The notes beneath the pieces were generated by a model, which did not search any database, had not been told where the DNA came from, and saw only the letters and a list, made by a program, of their open reading frames with translations. Source: Caulobacter vibrioides OR37 (GTDB taxonomy: Bacteria > Pseudomonadota > Alphaproteobacteria > Caulobacterales > Caulobacteraceae). From it: DNA of 64,000 bases. Shown one piece after another: positions 53,644 through 62,261 of the stretch; the first letter of the stretch is position 1; every line of letters begins with the position of its first letter. A program made the position numbers and the translations under genes. The stretch covers positions 1 through 64,000 of the forward strand of contig NZ_APMP01000027.1 in assembly GCF_000372645.1 (NCBI RefSeq), in the 5' to 3' direction.

Positions 53644-54306
53644 ATGATCGTCGTCCATCACCTGAACAACTCGCGCAGCCAGCGGGTGCTCTGGCTCCTC
53701 GAGGAGCTGGGGCTGCCCTACGAGATCAAGCGTTACGAGCGCGATCTCAAGACTATGCTGGCCCCGCCCGAGCTGAAGGCGATCCATCCGCTGGGCAAGT
53801 CGCCGGTGATCACCGACGGCGACACGGTGGTCGCCGAGACCGGCGCCATCGTCGAGTACATCCTGGAAACCCACGGCCAGGGGCGGCTGATCCCGGCGGC
53901 GGGCTCGCCCGAGCGGCTGCGCTATACCTATTGGCTGCACTATGCCGAGGGCTCGGCCATGACGCCGCTGCTGCTGAAGCTGGTGTTCGGCGCCCTGCCC
54001 GACCGCTCGCCGGGTCTGATGAAGGGCCTGGTCAAGATGATCTCGGCCCGCGCCCAGGCCGGCTTCGTCGACCCGCAGATCAAGCTGCACGTCGACTACT
54101 GGGAGGCGGAGCTCTCCAAGTCCGAATGGTTCGCCGGGCCGGAACTGACCGGCGCCGACATCATGATGAGCTTTCCGCTGGAAGCCGGCGCGGCGCGCGG
54201 CGGGGCGGCGTCCCGGCCCCATGTGAAGGCCTTCCTGGACCGCATCCACGCCCGCCCGGCCTACCAGCGCGCGCTCGAGCGCGGCGGCCCCTACGCCTAC
54301 GCCTGA
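53644..54306 (+). CDS. Glutathione S-transferase family protein
   Basis: A 220-residue protein with an N-terminal thioredoxin-like domain (MIVVHHLNNSRSQRVLWLLEELGLPYEIKRYERD...HPLGKSPVITDGDTVVAETGAIVEYILE). It has the SRSQR start of the GST active-site helix, cis-Pro in SPVITD, and ETGAIVEYI for glutathione binding. A helical C-terminal domain follows (LTGADIMMSFPLEAGAARGG). Its function is probably conjugation or reduction with glutathione; the class is unclear. The start at 53644 has AGGGAAAG upstream. Confidence 0.9.
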   Translation: MIVVHHLNNSRSQRVLWLLEELGLPYEIKRYERDLKTMLAPPELKAIHPLGKSPVITDGDTVVAETGAIVEYILETHGQGRLIPAAGSPERLRYTYWLHYAEGSAMTPLLLKLVFGALPDRSPGLMKGLVKMISARAQAGFVDPQIKLHVDYWEAELSKSEWFAGPELTGADIMMSFPLEAGAARGGAASRPHVKAFLDRIHARPAYQRALERGGPYAYA

Positions 54307-54402
54307 CGGGTTTAGACAAAGCCTGCTGACAGTCCTGGGCGCCCGGGCATGAAAGCGTCGTCGTGGCCCGCTAACGTAGCGGAAACTCCAGGGAGAGACG
54401 CC

Positions 54403-54828
54403 ATGAAGATCGTCACCAGCCTCAGCTTCAAGGGCGAATGCCGCGCGGCGTTCGACTTCTACGCCCAGGTGCTGGGCGGCAAGGTCACCGCCGCCTACCC
54501 GTTCGGCGAAGGCCCGCCCGACATGCCGGTCGATCCGAAATACAAGGATTGGCTGATGCACGCCTGGCTCGAGGTTGGCGACCAGGCGATCATGGGCGCG
54601 GACCTGCCGCCCGAGTTCGCCCCCAATATCGACAAGCCCAAGAACGGCTTCGACGTCACCTATCACACCGACGACCCGGCCGAGGCCCGCCGCGTGTTCG
54701 ACGCCTTGTCCGACGGCGGCAAGGTCGGGACGCCCTTCGCCGAAACCTTCTGGTCCCCCGGCTATGGCAACCTCACCGACAAGTTCGGCATCCCGTGGAT
54801 GATCAACACGACGCCCAAGCAGGCCTAG
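54403..54828 (+). CDS. VOC-superfamily protein (PhnB-like)
   Basis: A 141-residue glyoxalase/bleomycin-resistance-fold protein of the PhnB/YjdN group: MKIVTSLSFKGECRAAFDFYAQVLGGKV, YKDWLMHAWLEVGDQAIMGADLPP and FAETFWSPGYGNLTDKFGIPWMINTTP. The usual metal ligands of the fold are partly replaced. The function within the superfamily is not set. GGAGAGACG precedes the start at 54403. Confidence 0.9.
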   Translation: MKIVTSLSFKGECRAAFDFYAQVLGGKVTAAYPFGEGPPDMPVDPKYKDWLMHAWLEVGDQAIMGADLPPEFAPNIDKPKNGFDVTYHTDDPAEARRVFDALSDGGKVGTPFAETFWSPGYGNLTDKFGIPWMINTTPKQA

Positions 54829-55036
54829 GTCGGGCCGAGCTCAAGCCCGCTCGAACGCGCCTGGAAAACGCCTGTCCGGCTCGGAACCTGGGTTCTCGCC
54901 GGACAGGCCCGTTCCCCAAGGCCAAGCTCGCCCCCCTTGCGTATCCTGAACGGGGCGCCTATCCTCCCAGCCCCCGGTTGTGAGCGCCCGCGACTGGAAG
55001 TCCTCTCCTCCCAAGGCGTCCGAGCTAAAATCCGCA

Positions 55037-55510
55037 ATGGAAAAAGTGCCGATGACCGTCGTGGGGTATCAAACCCTCGACGAAGAACTGAAGCGTTTGA
55101 AGACCGTCGAACGACCGGCCGTGATCGCCGCGATCGCCGAGGCCCGCTCGCACGGCGACCTGTCGGAAAACGCCGAGTACCATGCCGCCAAGGAGCGTCA
55201 GGGCTGGATCGAAGGCCAGATCGCCGAGATCGAGGACAAGATCGCTCGCGCGCAAGTCATCGACGTGTCGAAGCTGTCGGGCAAGCAGGTGAAGTTCGGC
55301 GCCACCGTGTCGGTGGTCGACGAGGACACCGAGGAAGAGGCGCGCTACCAGATCGTGGGCGACCACGAAGCCGACGTGAAGTCGGGCCGCATCTCGCTGT
55401 CGTCGCCGCTGTCGCGCGCGATGATCGGCAAGGAAGTCGGCGAGGTGGTCGAGGTCAATACGCCCGGCGGCGTCAAGGCCTACGAAATCCTCAAGGTGGA
55501 GTGGCTGTAG
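55037..55510 (+). CDS. greA: Transcription elongation factor GreA
   Basis: A 157-residue factor that rescues backtracked RNA polymerase by stimulating transcript cleavage. The N-terminal coiled coil ([66 protein letters not shown]) carries the tip acidic pair in GDLSENAEY. The C-terminal FKBP-like domain ([56 protein letters not shown]) follows. The length matches the family. The start at 55037 is preferred because the upstream frame is poorly coding. A palindromic element lies 3' of the gene. Confidence 0.95.
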   Translation: MEKVPMTVVGYQTLDEELKRLKTVERPAVIAAIAEARSHGDLSENAEYHAAKERQGWIEGQIAEIEDKIARAQVIDVSKLSGKQVKFGATVSVVDEDTEEEARYQIVGDHEADVKSGRISLSSPLSRAMIGKEVGEVVEVNTPGGVKAYEILKVEWL

Positions 55511-55519
55511 GGTCCGCCC

Positions 55520-55583
55520 CAGAGCCTGTTTAGGGCGCGTTCGAGCGGTTCAGCCGCTCACGTTCAAACCTGACGCGCCCTAG
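55520..55583. repeat. Palindromic element (TAGAGCC family, copy 5, inverted)
   Basis: CAGAGCCTGTTTAGGGCGCG, then TTCGAGCGGTTCAGCCGCTC, ending CAAACCTGACGCGCCCTAGC. Its complement carries the same GGTTTGAACGTGAGCGGCTGAACCGCTC interior as copies 2 and 4. It lies after greA, about 10 bp past the stop, and would form a strong terminator hairpin (GGGCGCGT/ACGCGCCC). Confidence 0.7.
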
Positions 55584-55633
55584 CTACGCCATGAATTAGG
55601 GTTCAATGGAGCGAGGTCGCCTGTCGGGCGGCC

Positions 55634-56821
55634 TTGTTTCGTTTGCGGAAAGACGCTTTGACCCAGGTTGGCAAGCTTCCCTCGGCGGACCGTCCCCTGC
55701 GGATTTGGGCCGTGTCCGACGGCCGCGCCGGCATCGAGGCCCAGGTCGTGGGCCTGTCGGACGCGATCGCGCGCCTGGTCTCCTGCGAGATCACGGTCAA
55801 GCGCGTGGGCTGGAAGGGCCGCACGGGCCGCCTGCCCTGGTGGCTGAACCTGCTGCCCCGTCGCTGGATGACGCCGGACAGCGGCATACCACGCGGCAAG
55901 GGCGAGGACTGGCCCGACCTGTGGATCGCCGCCGGCCGCGCCACCCTGCCGCTGTCGATCCGCGCCAGGCGCTGGTCGGGCGGCAAGACCTATGTCGTCC
56001 AGATCCAGGATCCGCGCGTGCCGCCGCAGATGTTCGACCTGGTCATTCCGCCCCGGCACGACCGCCTGAGCGGCGACAACGTCTTCCCGATCACCGGCTC
56101 GCCGCACCGGGTGACGCCCGCGCGGCTGGCGACCGAATACCAGGCCTTCAAGGCCCTCATCGATCCCCTGCCCCGCCCGCGCGTGGCGGTGCTGGTCGGC
56201 GGCAAGTCCAAGGCCTTCGACCTCTCCAGCGAACGCGCGGCCCAGATCGCCCACGCGATCCAGATCCCGCTGGAGCAGGACGGCGGCGCGCTGCTGATGA
56301 CCTTCTCGCGGCGCACGCCCGAGCCGGCCCGCGCCCTGATGGCCGCCCGGCTGCGCCACCTGCCGGGCCTGATCTGGCCCGACGGCGCGGGCGCGGACCC
56401 GGGCCAGAACCCCTATTTCGCGTTCCTGGCCGCCGCCGACTACATCCTCGTCACCGAGGACTCGACCAATATGGCCACGGAGGCGGCCTCGACCGGCAAG
56501 CCGGTCTTCGTGCTGAAGATGGACGGCCAGAGCCTGAAGTTCCGCCTGTTCCACGAGGAGCTGGAAGGCCTGGGCGCGGCCCGGCCCTATGGCGGCGCCT
56601 TCCACGGCTGGACCTACGCGCCCGTCAACGAGACCGACCGCGCGGCCCGCGAGGTGCTGCGGCGGATCGGGGTCGAGGTTCCCGAACCGCCGGTCGAGGC
56701 GCCGGCGGCCGAGGCCCCGAAGCCCAAGCGCAAGCCAAGAGCGAAGAAGGTCAAGACGACGGGCGAAACCTCGCCCGCGCCGAAGCCCCGGAAGCCCCGC
56801 GCGACCAAGGCGAAAGCCTGA
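55634..56821 (+). CDS. ELM1/GtrOC1-like family protein
   Basis: A 395-residue soluble protein matching the mitochondrial-fission ELM1 family found in Alphaproteobacteria and plants: IWAVSDGRAGIEAQVVGLSDAIARL, DLWIAAGRATLPLSIRARRWSGGKTYVVQIQDPRVPPQMFDLVIPPRHD, VAVLVGGKSKAFDLSSERAAQIA, MTFSRRTPEPARALMAARLR, and LVTEDSTNMATEAASTGKPVFVLKM. The fold resembles a GT-B glycosyltransferase, as the DS-N-MATEA region suggests. A Lys/Pro-rich tail of about 60 residues (EAPAAEAPKPKRKPRAKK...) is variable. The start is uncertain: TTG at 55634 or TTG at 55658, the latter with GGAAAG upstream. Its role is unknown; glycan synthesis is the likeliest. Confidence 0.85.
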   Translation: MFRLRKDALTQVGKLPSADRPLRIWAVSDGRAGIEAQVVGLSDAIARLVSCEITVKRVGWKGRTGRLPWWLNLLPRRWMTPDSGIPRGKGEDWPDLWIAAGRATLPLSIRARRWSGGKTYVVQIQDPRVPPQMFDLVIPPRHDRLSGDNVFPITGSPHRVTPARLATEYQAFKALIDPLPRPRVAVLVGGKSKAFDLSSERAAQIAHAIQIPLEQDGGALLMTFSRRTPEPARALMAARLRHLPGLIWPDGAGADPGQNPYFAFLAAADYILVTEDSTNMATEAASTGKPVFVLKMDGQSLKFRLFHEELEGLGAARPYGGAFHGWTYAPVNETDRAAREVLRRIGVEVPEPPVEAPAAEAPKPKRKPRAKKVKTTGETSPAPKPRKPRATKAKA

Positions 56822-56866
56822 TTTTTGCGCTTCGCGGCGCGCGAATGTTCGCGTTATGTTCGCCTC

Positions 56867-57094
56867 ATGATTGAGCTGCCGACCTATCCGCCGCCCGGCA
56901 AGGCCGCGCGCAACGAACAGCGCAAGGCCCTGGCGTCGACGTGCAACGCTTCGTCCGTGGCCTTCCTCGGCGGAGCGTTTCTTCAACCCTTGGTGGCGGG
57001 CCACGCCAATCCGTGGCTGTTCTACGGGGCGATGGTGAGCTTTCTTGCCCTGCAAGGCGCGCTGCACTACGTTCTCTATCGCGTGGAGGACTAG
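56867..57094 (+). CDS. Small membrane protein
   Basis: A 75-residue protein with a basic N-terminus (MIELPTYPPPGKAARNEQRKAL) and two membrane helices (SSVAFLGGAFLQPLVAG and PWLFYGAMVSFLALQGALHYVLY). The stop TAG is immediately followed by the next ATG (TAGATG), with GGAGG five bases before it, so the downstream gene is coupled. No family recognised. Confidence 0.65.
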   Translation: MIELPTYPPPGKAARNEQRKALASTCNASSVAFLGGAFLQPLVAGHANPWLFYGAMVSFLALQGALHYVLYRVED

Positions 57095-57229
57095 ATGGAT
57101 CCTTTCGTCCGGCTTTTCTTGATCCTCTGGTTCGCGGTCGGCGGCGCCTTCGCCATCCACTGGTTTTTCATGCGCGGCTATGCTCGCGAAAAGAAGCAAC
57201 AACAGCGCGAGCGGACACCCACGCTCTAG
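57095..57229 (+). CDS. 44-residue membrane microprotein coupled to the previous gene
   Basis: A short frame beginning MDPFVRLFLILWFAVGGAFA with one hydrophobic helix (to about residue 24, AIHWFF), then a basic tail (MRGYAREKKQQQRERTPTL). The ATG directly follows the stop of the 75-residue gene and is preceded by GGAGG. The two probably form a membrane complex. Expression of a two-gene unit is inferred from this arrangement. Confidence 0.65.
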   Translation: MDPFVRLFLILWFAVGGAFAIHWFFMRGYAREKKQQQRERTPTL

Positions 57230-57328
57230 ACGTCATATTCTTCTAGCGGCAATCGCCGGACGACCCTCCGTCGGGATCGTCTCGGCCGCCTCCGACGGGC
57301 CCGAGGACGACAGCGGCGATCCACGCGC

Positions 57329-58333
57329 ATGACCCGGCAAGCCAGACCCAGACTCCTCTTCATCTGCGCCGCCGGGCCCACGGTGGGCGGCGGGCACGTT
57401 ATGCGGTCCCTGACCCTGGCCCAGGCCCTGGAAGCGCGCGGCGCGGCCTGCGCGTTCAAGGCGACGCCCGAGGTCGGCCACGTGCTGGACGCCTTCGCCC
57501 CCGACGCGGTCCGCACCGAGAGCGACGACGGCTTCGACGCCCTGGTGTTCGACCACTACGGCCTGGCCGCGCCCGACCACCGCGCCCGCGCGCGAGGCCG
57601 GCCGAGCCTGGTCATCGACGACCTAGCCGACCGGCCGCTGGCGGCGGATCTGGTGCTGGACTCGGGACCGACGCGCGCCGCCGCCGACTATGCCGGCCTG
57701 GTCCCGGAGAGCGCGCGACTGCTGCTGGGCCCCAGCTTCGCGCCGGTGCGGCCGGCCTTCGCGGCCCTGCGCGCGGCGGCCCTGGCGCGACGCGCCGAGC
57801 GGCCCCCCGTGCGGCGGATCCTGGTCTCGCTGGGCCTGACCGATGTCGGCGGGATCACCGGCCGGGTCGTCGAGCGGCTGCTGCCCCGCGTCGGCGAGGC
57901 CGCGCTCGACGTCGTGCTGGGCGGCGGCGCGCCCAGCCTGCCGGAGCTGCGCGCCCTGGCCGCGCGGGACCCGCGCCTTTCGCTGCACATCGACACCCAG
58001 GACATGCCGCGCCTGATGCTGGACGCCGACCTCGCCGTCGGGGCCGGCGGCTCCACGACCTGGGAGCGCTGCGTGCTGGCCCTGCCGACCCTGACCCTGG
58101 TCCTGGCCGCCAACCAGGCCCCGGCCGCGGCGGCCCTGGCGGCGGCCGGCGCGACGCCCTGCCTGGACGTCGCCGCGCCCGACTTCGCCCCGGCGTTCGA
58201 CGCGGCGATCGCGGCCCTGCTGACCGATCCCGACCGCCGCGCGGCCCTGTCGACCGCCAGCGCCGCCGTCTGCGACGGCCTGGGCGCGCCCCGCGTCGCG
58301 GACGCCTTTCTCCAGGTCATTCGAGAGCTCTAG
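57329..58333 (+). CDS. pseG: UDP-2,4-diacetamido-2,4,6-trideoxy-beta-L-altropyranose hydrolase
   Basis: A 334-residue GT-B-fold enzyme that removes UDP in pseudaminic acid synthesis (FlmD in Caulobacter). It shows LLFICAAGPTVGGGHVMRSLTLAQAL, VFDHYGLAAPDHRARARGRPSLVIDDLADRPLAADLVLD, the diphosphate-binding ILVSLGLTDVGGITGRVVERLL, and LAVGAGGSTTWERCVLALPTLTLVLAANQ. Pseudaminic acid modifies flagellin in Caulobacter. PseI, the next pathway step but one, is at 60.9-61.9 kb on the other strand, with two unrelated genes between. PseB, PseC, PseH and PseF are not in the window. Confidence 0.93.
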   Translation: MTRQARPRLLFICAAGPTVGGGHVMRSLTLAQALEARGAACAFKATPEVGHVLDAFAPDAVRTESDDGFDALVFDHYGLAAPDHRARARGRPSLVIDDLADRPLAADLVLDSGPTRAAADYAGLVPESARLLLGPSFAPVRPAFAALRAAALARRAERPPVRRILVSLGLTDVGGITGRVVERLLPRVGEAALDVVLGGGAPSLPELRALAARDPRLSLHIDTQDMPRLMLDADLAVGAGGSTTWERCVLALPTLTLVLAANQAPAAAALAAAGATPCLDVAAPDFAPAFDAAIAALLTDPDRRAALSTASAAVCDGLGAPRVADAFLQVIREL

Positions 58334-58384
58334 CGAACACTGTTCGGATCGCTCATCTTCCTAGCCAAAGCGGGAGGGCGAGAT

Positions 58385-59242
58385 ATGGCGCGGAAAAAGT
58401 CCGTGGTGATCACCGGCGTGTCGACGGGGATCGGCTGGGGCGCGATCAAGGTGTTGACCGATCAAGGCTTTCACGTCTTCGGCAGCGTCCGCAAAGCCGC
58501 CGACGCCGATCGGCTGAAGGCCGCGTTCGGCGAGGCGTTCACCCCGCTGCTGTTCGACGTCACCGACGCCGCGGCCGTCCAGGCGGGCGCGCGCGAGGTC
58601 GAGGCCGCCCTGGCCGGCGCGCCGCTGGCGGGCCTGGTCAACAACGCCGGCGTCGCGGTCGCCGGGCCGATCCTCTACCTGCCGATCGACGAATGGCGCC
58701 AGCAGCTGGAGGTCAACCTGACCGGGGTGGTGATCGCCACCCAGGCCTTCGCGCCGCTGCTGGGCGCGGGCGGCGCGCGGATCGCCGACCCCGGCCGCAT
58801 CGTCAACATCTCCTCGGTCGGCGGCCGCAACGCCAACCCGTTCATGGGCCCCTACTGCACGACCAAGTTCGGGCTGGAGGGCCTATCGGAGGCCATGCGC
58901 CGCGAACTGCTGCCGTTCGGCGTCGACGTCATCGTCGTGGCCCCCGGCGCGGTGGCCACGCCCATCTGGGACAAGGCCGACCAGACCGACACCAGCCGCT
59001 ACGCCAACACCGTCTACGCCCCGGCCCTGGACCGGCTGCGCGCCTTCATGCTGGCCCTGGGCAAGTCGGGCCTGCCGCCCGAGGCCGTCGGCCAGGCCAT
59101 CGCCACGGCCCTGACCGCCCCCAAGCCCAAGGTCCGCTACGTCGTCACCGGCTCGCCCCTGCAGGTGCTGATGACCGAAGTCTTGCCTAAGCGCGTCCTC
59201 GACAAGGCGATCGGCAAACGGCTGGGGCTGATCGAGGGGTGA
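58385..59242 (+). CDS. Short-chain dehydrogenase/reductase (SDR)
   Basis: A 285-residue classical SDR. The cofactor motif is VVITGVSTGIGWGAIKVL, with NNAGVAVAG, catalytic Ser in RIVNISSVGGRNAN, and YCTTK for Tyr/Lys. The TGVSTGIG wording and the C-terminal length are those of SDRs acting on steroids, retinoids or hydroxy fatty acids; substrate unknown. It is 51 bp after pseG on the same strand but with no obvious link to pseudaminic acid. GGGAGG precedes the ATG. Confidence 0.9.
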   Translation: MARKKSVVITGVSTGIGWGAIKVLTDQGFHVFGSVRKAADADRLKAAFGEAFTPLLFDVTDAAAVQAGAREVEAALAGAPLAGLVNNAGVAVAGPILYLPIDEWRQQLEVNLTGVVIATQAFAPLLGAGGARIADPGRIVNISSVGGRNANPFMGPYCTTKFGLEGLSEAMRRELLPFGVDVIVVAPGAVATPIWDKADQTDTSRYANTVYAPALDRLRAFMLALGKSGLPPEAVGQAIATALTAPKPKVRYVVTGSPLQVLMTEVLPKRVLDKAIGKRLGLIEG

Positions 59243-59321
59243 GGCGGACGCGGAAGCGGACGTTCCGGATTTCCGGGAGGGGGTGGGGAGCGTAGATAAG
59301 CAGCAAAATATCCCAGGGAGG

Positions 59322-60509
59322 TCAGTTTCGCGTGTTCCGTTCGGTATCGGGAGGGGCAATTGCCCACCAGAAAAGCGCGTTCCAGGTCGAGATGCTGTGG
59401 CCGCCTACGACGTATTGTTCGTCCACCGACGGGCCGAGCTGCGCGATCTGATGGGCGTAAGCGTCGAACTTCTTTGAGGACTGCTCCAGCGTTCCCCCGC
59501 CGAATTTGATCTTCAGATCCTTCACCTTGACCGGGTAGCTTGGCGGTTTCCAAATGCCGTTGGAGAACACGAGAGCGGTGGAGAACAACTCACTGTGGGC
59601 GAGCGCCATCGACAAGGCCCAAGCCCCGCCGTTTGACCAACCTCCCACGAAGCGCGCTCGTCGCGATACCGGCGTCGGCTCGACGAGAGGAATTACCTCA
59701 TCCGTTACGAAGCGCTCGAATGCATTGAATTTGTCGCTGTCCCCTGCCGCCAAAAGCAGCTCACCCATACGCTTCTCCCCAAACTGATCGTCGTCTGTCG
59801 GGGGATCGATTCCGACGATCACCAGATGATCCAGTCTCTTCTGGGCGGTCGGCGACGGGACGTAGTTGAGGAAAGGCGCGTAGCTAGCGCCGTCGGCCAG
59901 GTAGAGGACCTGGCAGCGCGCCAGTCCGCGCTGACAGAACCGCCCTCGATACACGTGGATGTCGCGAGCAGCTTGCAGATGACGACTGTTGATCGTCCGG
60001 CGTTCGAGGGCGACGGCGGGCCCTTCAGAGGTTACGCGAGGGTGCGTGGCGTCCGGACCGCGAAAGTCGCGATGAGGCGATGGAGCGCCTAGCAGATTAG
60101 CGATCGAAAGCTGCAGGACCGCGGCGTTCAACTTCGGCGCGTCGATCGAAACGCCCCACAGACCCTCCGAGACTGGCTTCAAGTAGGTTTGCAGATCGCA
60201 GCAGAGGTAAGGGGCCTCACCAAAGGCGAACGCTTTGGCGGACGTCCTAAACGTTATGTCGATCGTCTCGCCGTGCGATTCATAGTTCATGGCCTGCGCG
60301 GGCGCGGACTGCGCAATCGCTTCGGCCCTCTCTGTCGTAAGAGCGCGCTCACACGTGGTCGTAACGGCGGACGAGGCGCAGGCGGGAAAGGTGCTGAACC
60401 TTGGCCCTTTGCGTGGCTTCATATCGTCTGCCGCGTGGCCATCGCCCGAAACGATAAGACTGATCAGGAGTCCCGCAGTCGCTTTAGTCAGCACGTTGAT
60501 CACACACAT
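59322..60509 (-). CDS. Secreted alpha/beta-hydrolase of the esterase D / enterochelin-esterase-like type
   Basis: A 395-residue protein with a signal peptide (LTKATAGLLISLIVSGDGHA). The N-terminal 170 residues form a probable carbohydrate-binding or beta domain with paired Cys residues. The C-terminal hydrolase has YLADGASYAPFLNYVPSP, the nucleophile elbow GGWSNGGAWALSMAL near residue 290, and GGHSISTWNALFWWAI, which gives the catalytic His near 373. The substrate is unknown (acyl esters of sugars or siderophores are typical). Its GC content and codon use are visibly lower than those of the neighbours, with TTT, AAA and AGA codons. Recent acquisition is therefore plausible. Confidence 0.82.
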   Translation of the reverse strand: MCVINVLTKATAGLLISLIVSGDGHAADDMKPRKGPRFSTFPACASSAVTTTCERALTTERAEAIAQSAPAQAMNYESHGETIDITFRTSAKAFAFGEAPYLCCDLQTYLKPVSEGLWGVSIDAPKLNAAVLQLSIANLLGAPSPHRDFRGPDATHPRVTSEGPAVALERRTINSRHLQAARDIHVYRGRFCQRGLARCQVLYLADGASYAPFLNYVPSPTAQKRLDHLVIVGIDPPTDDDQFGEKRMGELLLAAGDSDKFNAFERFVTDEVIPLVEPTPVSRRARFVGGWSNGGAWALSMALAHSELFSTALVFSNGIWKPPSYPVKVKDLKIKFGGGTLEQSSKKFDAYAHQIAQLGPSVDEQYVVGGHSISTWNALFWWAIAPPDTERNTRN

Positions 60510-60864
60510 ACCCAGCGGCGTTGCTACTCATGGACGAGCGTCGCGCGGGATACAAGGTGGCTTGGAAGTCCGCAAGCCTCGCTGAGGGAGAGACGAAAAG
60601 TGCGAAGCGGCTACAAGTCCCAAATGTCCGCTCAGGCTCGCCCCCAGTCTCTCGCCTTCTTCCATAAATCCGACCTTCCCGGCGACACGTCAGTGCGGCG
60701 AAGCCAATGCCGGGATCCAGATCGAGCCCGCCGGTCGCCGTCCGAAGCGCGCCGCGTGGCGTCGCATCATCCCCAGCCGCCCCGGATGAATCTGGGCCCC
60801 GGCGTTCGCCGGGGAGGTCGGTGTATGGGAAAGGTCCAACTCGGCCGGCGAGCCCCTCCGCCCC
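60510..60864. other. Intergenic region before pseI with CerM-like repeat
   Basis: A 355-bp gap. The part near the esterase (60510-60660) has lower GC and nothing recognisable. The rest is occupied by the inverted-repeat element at 60668-60821. Confidence 0.5.
60668..60821. repeat. Long inverted repeat with GANTC (CerM-like, copy 2)
   Basis: A diverged copy of the element at 49.0 kb. The left inverted repeat ATCCGACCTTCCCGGCGA is interrupted by about 21 extra bases (CACGTCAGTGCGG...) before ATGCCGGGATCCAGATCGAG. The right repeat ends CGTTCGCCGGGGAGGTCGG. GAATC lies at 60788-60792. The left site reads AAATC, so one methylation site is lost. Confidence 0.7.
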
Positions 60865-61917
60865 CTACCCCACCATCGACCAGTCCAGCGGCTCGCCGCG
60901 GGCGAGGTTGCGGGTGGCTGGCTTGCCCAGGACCTTGTCCAGCTCGCCCGGCGGCAGGCCGGCGCCGGGGCGGACCGAGCGGATGTTGGCGCGGGTCAGG
61001 GGCTGGCCGGCCTTGACGTCGGCGGCGACATAGAGCGAGCGGCGGAACTGCAGGTTGGCCCGCTCGGCGCCCAGCACGTCGTAGTGCGCGACGCCGAGCG
61101 CCGCCCAGGCGTTCTTGGTGTCGGCCACCAGGGCCTTGAACTCGGCCGGTTCCAGGCTGAAGGCGGCGTCCGGTCCGCCGTCGGCGCGGGCCAGGGTGAA
61201 GTGCTTCTCGATGCAGCAGGCGCCGACCGCCACCGCCGCCACCGCCGCCGCCGTCCCCGGCGTGTGGTCCGACAGGCCGATCGGGCAGCCGAAGCGGGCG
61301 GCCATGTCCGGGATGGTGCGAACGTTCGCGTCGGCGAACGTGGCCGGATAGCTGGAGACGCAGTGCAGCAGCAGAACGCCCGGCGCGCCGGCCGCCAGGG
61401 CCGTGTCGCGGGCGGTCCTCATCTCCTCCAGATTGGCCATGCCGGTCGAGATGATCAGCGGCTTGCCCTTCGACGCGGCGTACCTGATCAGCGGCAGGTC
61501 GACGGCCTCGAACGAGGCGATCTTGAAGGCCGGGGCGCCCAGGTCGTGCAGCAGGTCGACGGCGGTCTCGTCGAACGGGCTGGAAAAGAGGGTCACGCCG
61601 CGCTGGCGGGCGCGCGCGAAGATGGCGGCGTGCCACTCGAACGGCGTCTGGGCCTCCTGATAGAGCTCATAGAGGGTGCGGCCGTCCCATAGGCCGCCGT
61701 GGATCTTGAACTCGGGCCGGTCGACGTCGAGGGTGATGGTGTCGGCGGTGTAGGTCTGGATCTTGATCGCGTCGCAGCCGGTGTCGGCCGCCGCGTCGAC
61801 CATCTCCAGGCAGCGGTCGAGGCTGCCGTTGTGATTGCCCGACAGCTCGCAGATCACATAGGGCGGGTGATCGACGCCGATCTTGCGGCCGGCGATCTCG
61901 ATGAAGGGGGCGGACAT
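60865..61917 (-). CDS. pseI: Pseudaminic acid synthase
   Basis: A 350-residue NeuB-family enzyme that condenses PEP with 6-deoxy-AltdiNAc to pseudaminic acid. The N-terminal TIM barrel shows PYVICELSGNHNGSLDRCLEMVDAA, CDAIKIQTYTADTITLD, and ISTGMANLEEMRTARDTALAAGAPGVLLLHCVSSYPA. Metal-binding His residues are present in EKHFTLARADGG. The C-terminal SAF antifreeze-like domain is RRSLYVAADVKAGQPLTRANIRSVRPGAGLPP. The pathway partner pseG is 2.6 kb away. The start at 61917 begins MSAPFIEIAGRKIG. Sialic-acid synthase is excluded only by context. Confidence 0.94.
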   Translation of the reverse strand: MSAPFIEIAGRKIGVDHPPYVICELSGNHNGSLDRCLEMVDAAADTGCDAIKIQTYTADTITLDVDRPEFKIHGGLWDGRTLYELYQEAQTPFEWHAAIFARARQRGVTLFSSPFDETAVDLLHDLGAPAFKIASFEAVDLPLIRYAASKGKPLIISTGMANLEEMRTARDTALAAGAPGVLLLHCVSSYPATFADANVRTIPDMAARFGCPIGLSDHTPGTAAAVAAVAVGACCIEKHFTLARADGGPDAAFSLEPAEFKALVADTKNAWAALGVAHYDVLGAERANLQFRRSLYVAADVKAGQPLTRANIRSVRPGAGLPPGELDKVLGKPATRNLARGEPLDWSMVG

Positions 61918-61976
61918 GGCGGATCACCCGGAAACGTGGTTGCCGCCAGCTTAACCCGCCAAAGGTGGACGAGCCG

Positions 61977-62234
61977 TCAATCGACGCCCGGCGCGCCCTT
62001 CTCGTCCCACGGTCCATACTGCGGCAAGCCGTTCAGGCCATCGGTCAGACGGGCTCTTAGGGCTCGATCGCGTCGCTGAGCCCTCCAGCGTTCGCGCCCA
62101 ACGAAGAACCCTATCAGGGCGCCGCCCAAGACACCCGGTCCCCAGAAGTGGCGAAAATAGTCCAAAAGGCCGCCGCACGTCGCCAGCCAAATGCAAGGAC
62201 CCCAAACGGTCAGCCGATCAGCCAGCCGCGTCAT
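61977..62234 (-). CDS. Small hypothetical membrane protein
   Basis: An 85-residue protein with a hydrophobic front (LTVWGPCIWLATCGGLLDYFRHFWGPGVLGGALIGFFVG) and a basic helical part (RERWRAQRRDRALRARL). No family recognised. GAGATGAC precedes the start. It lies between pseI and the 69-residue protein, all on the minus strand. Confidence 0.55.
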   Translation of the reverse strand: MTRLADRLTVWGPCIWLATCGGLLDYFRHFWGPGVLGGALIGFFVGRERWRAQRRDRALRARLTDGLNGLPQYGPWDEKGAPGVD

Positions 62235-62261
62235 CTCGCCAATCTCCGGACTTTTCCGGGC

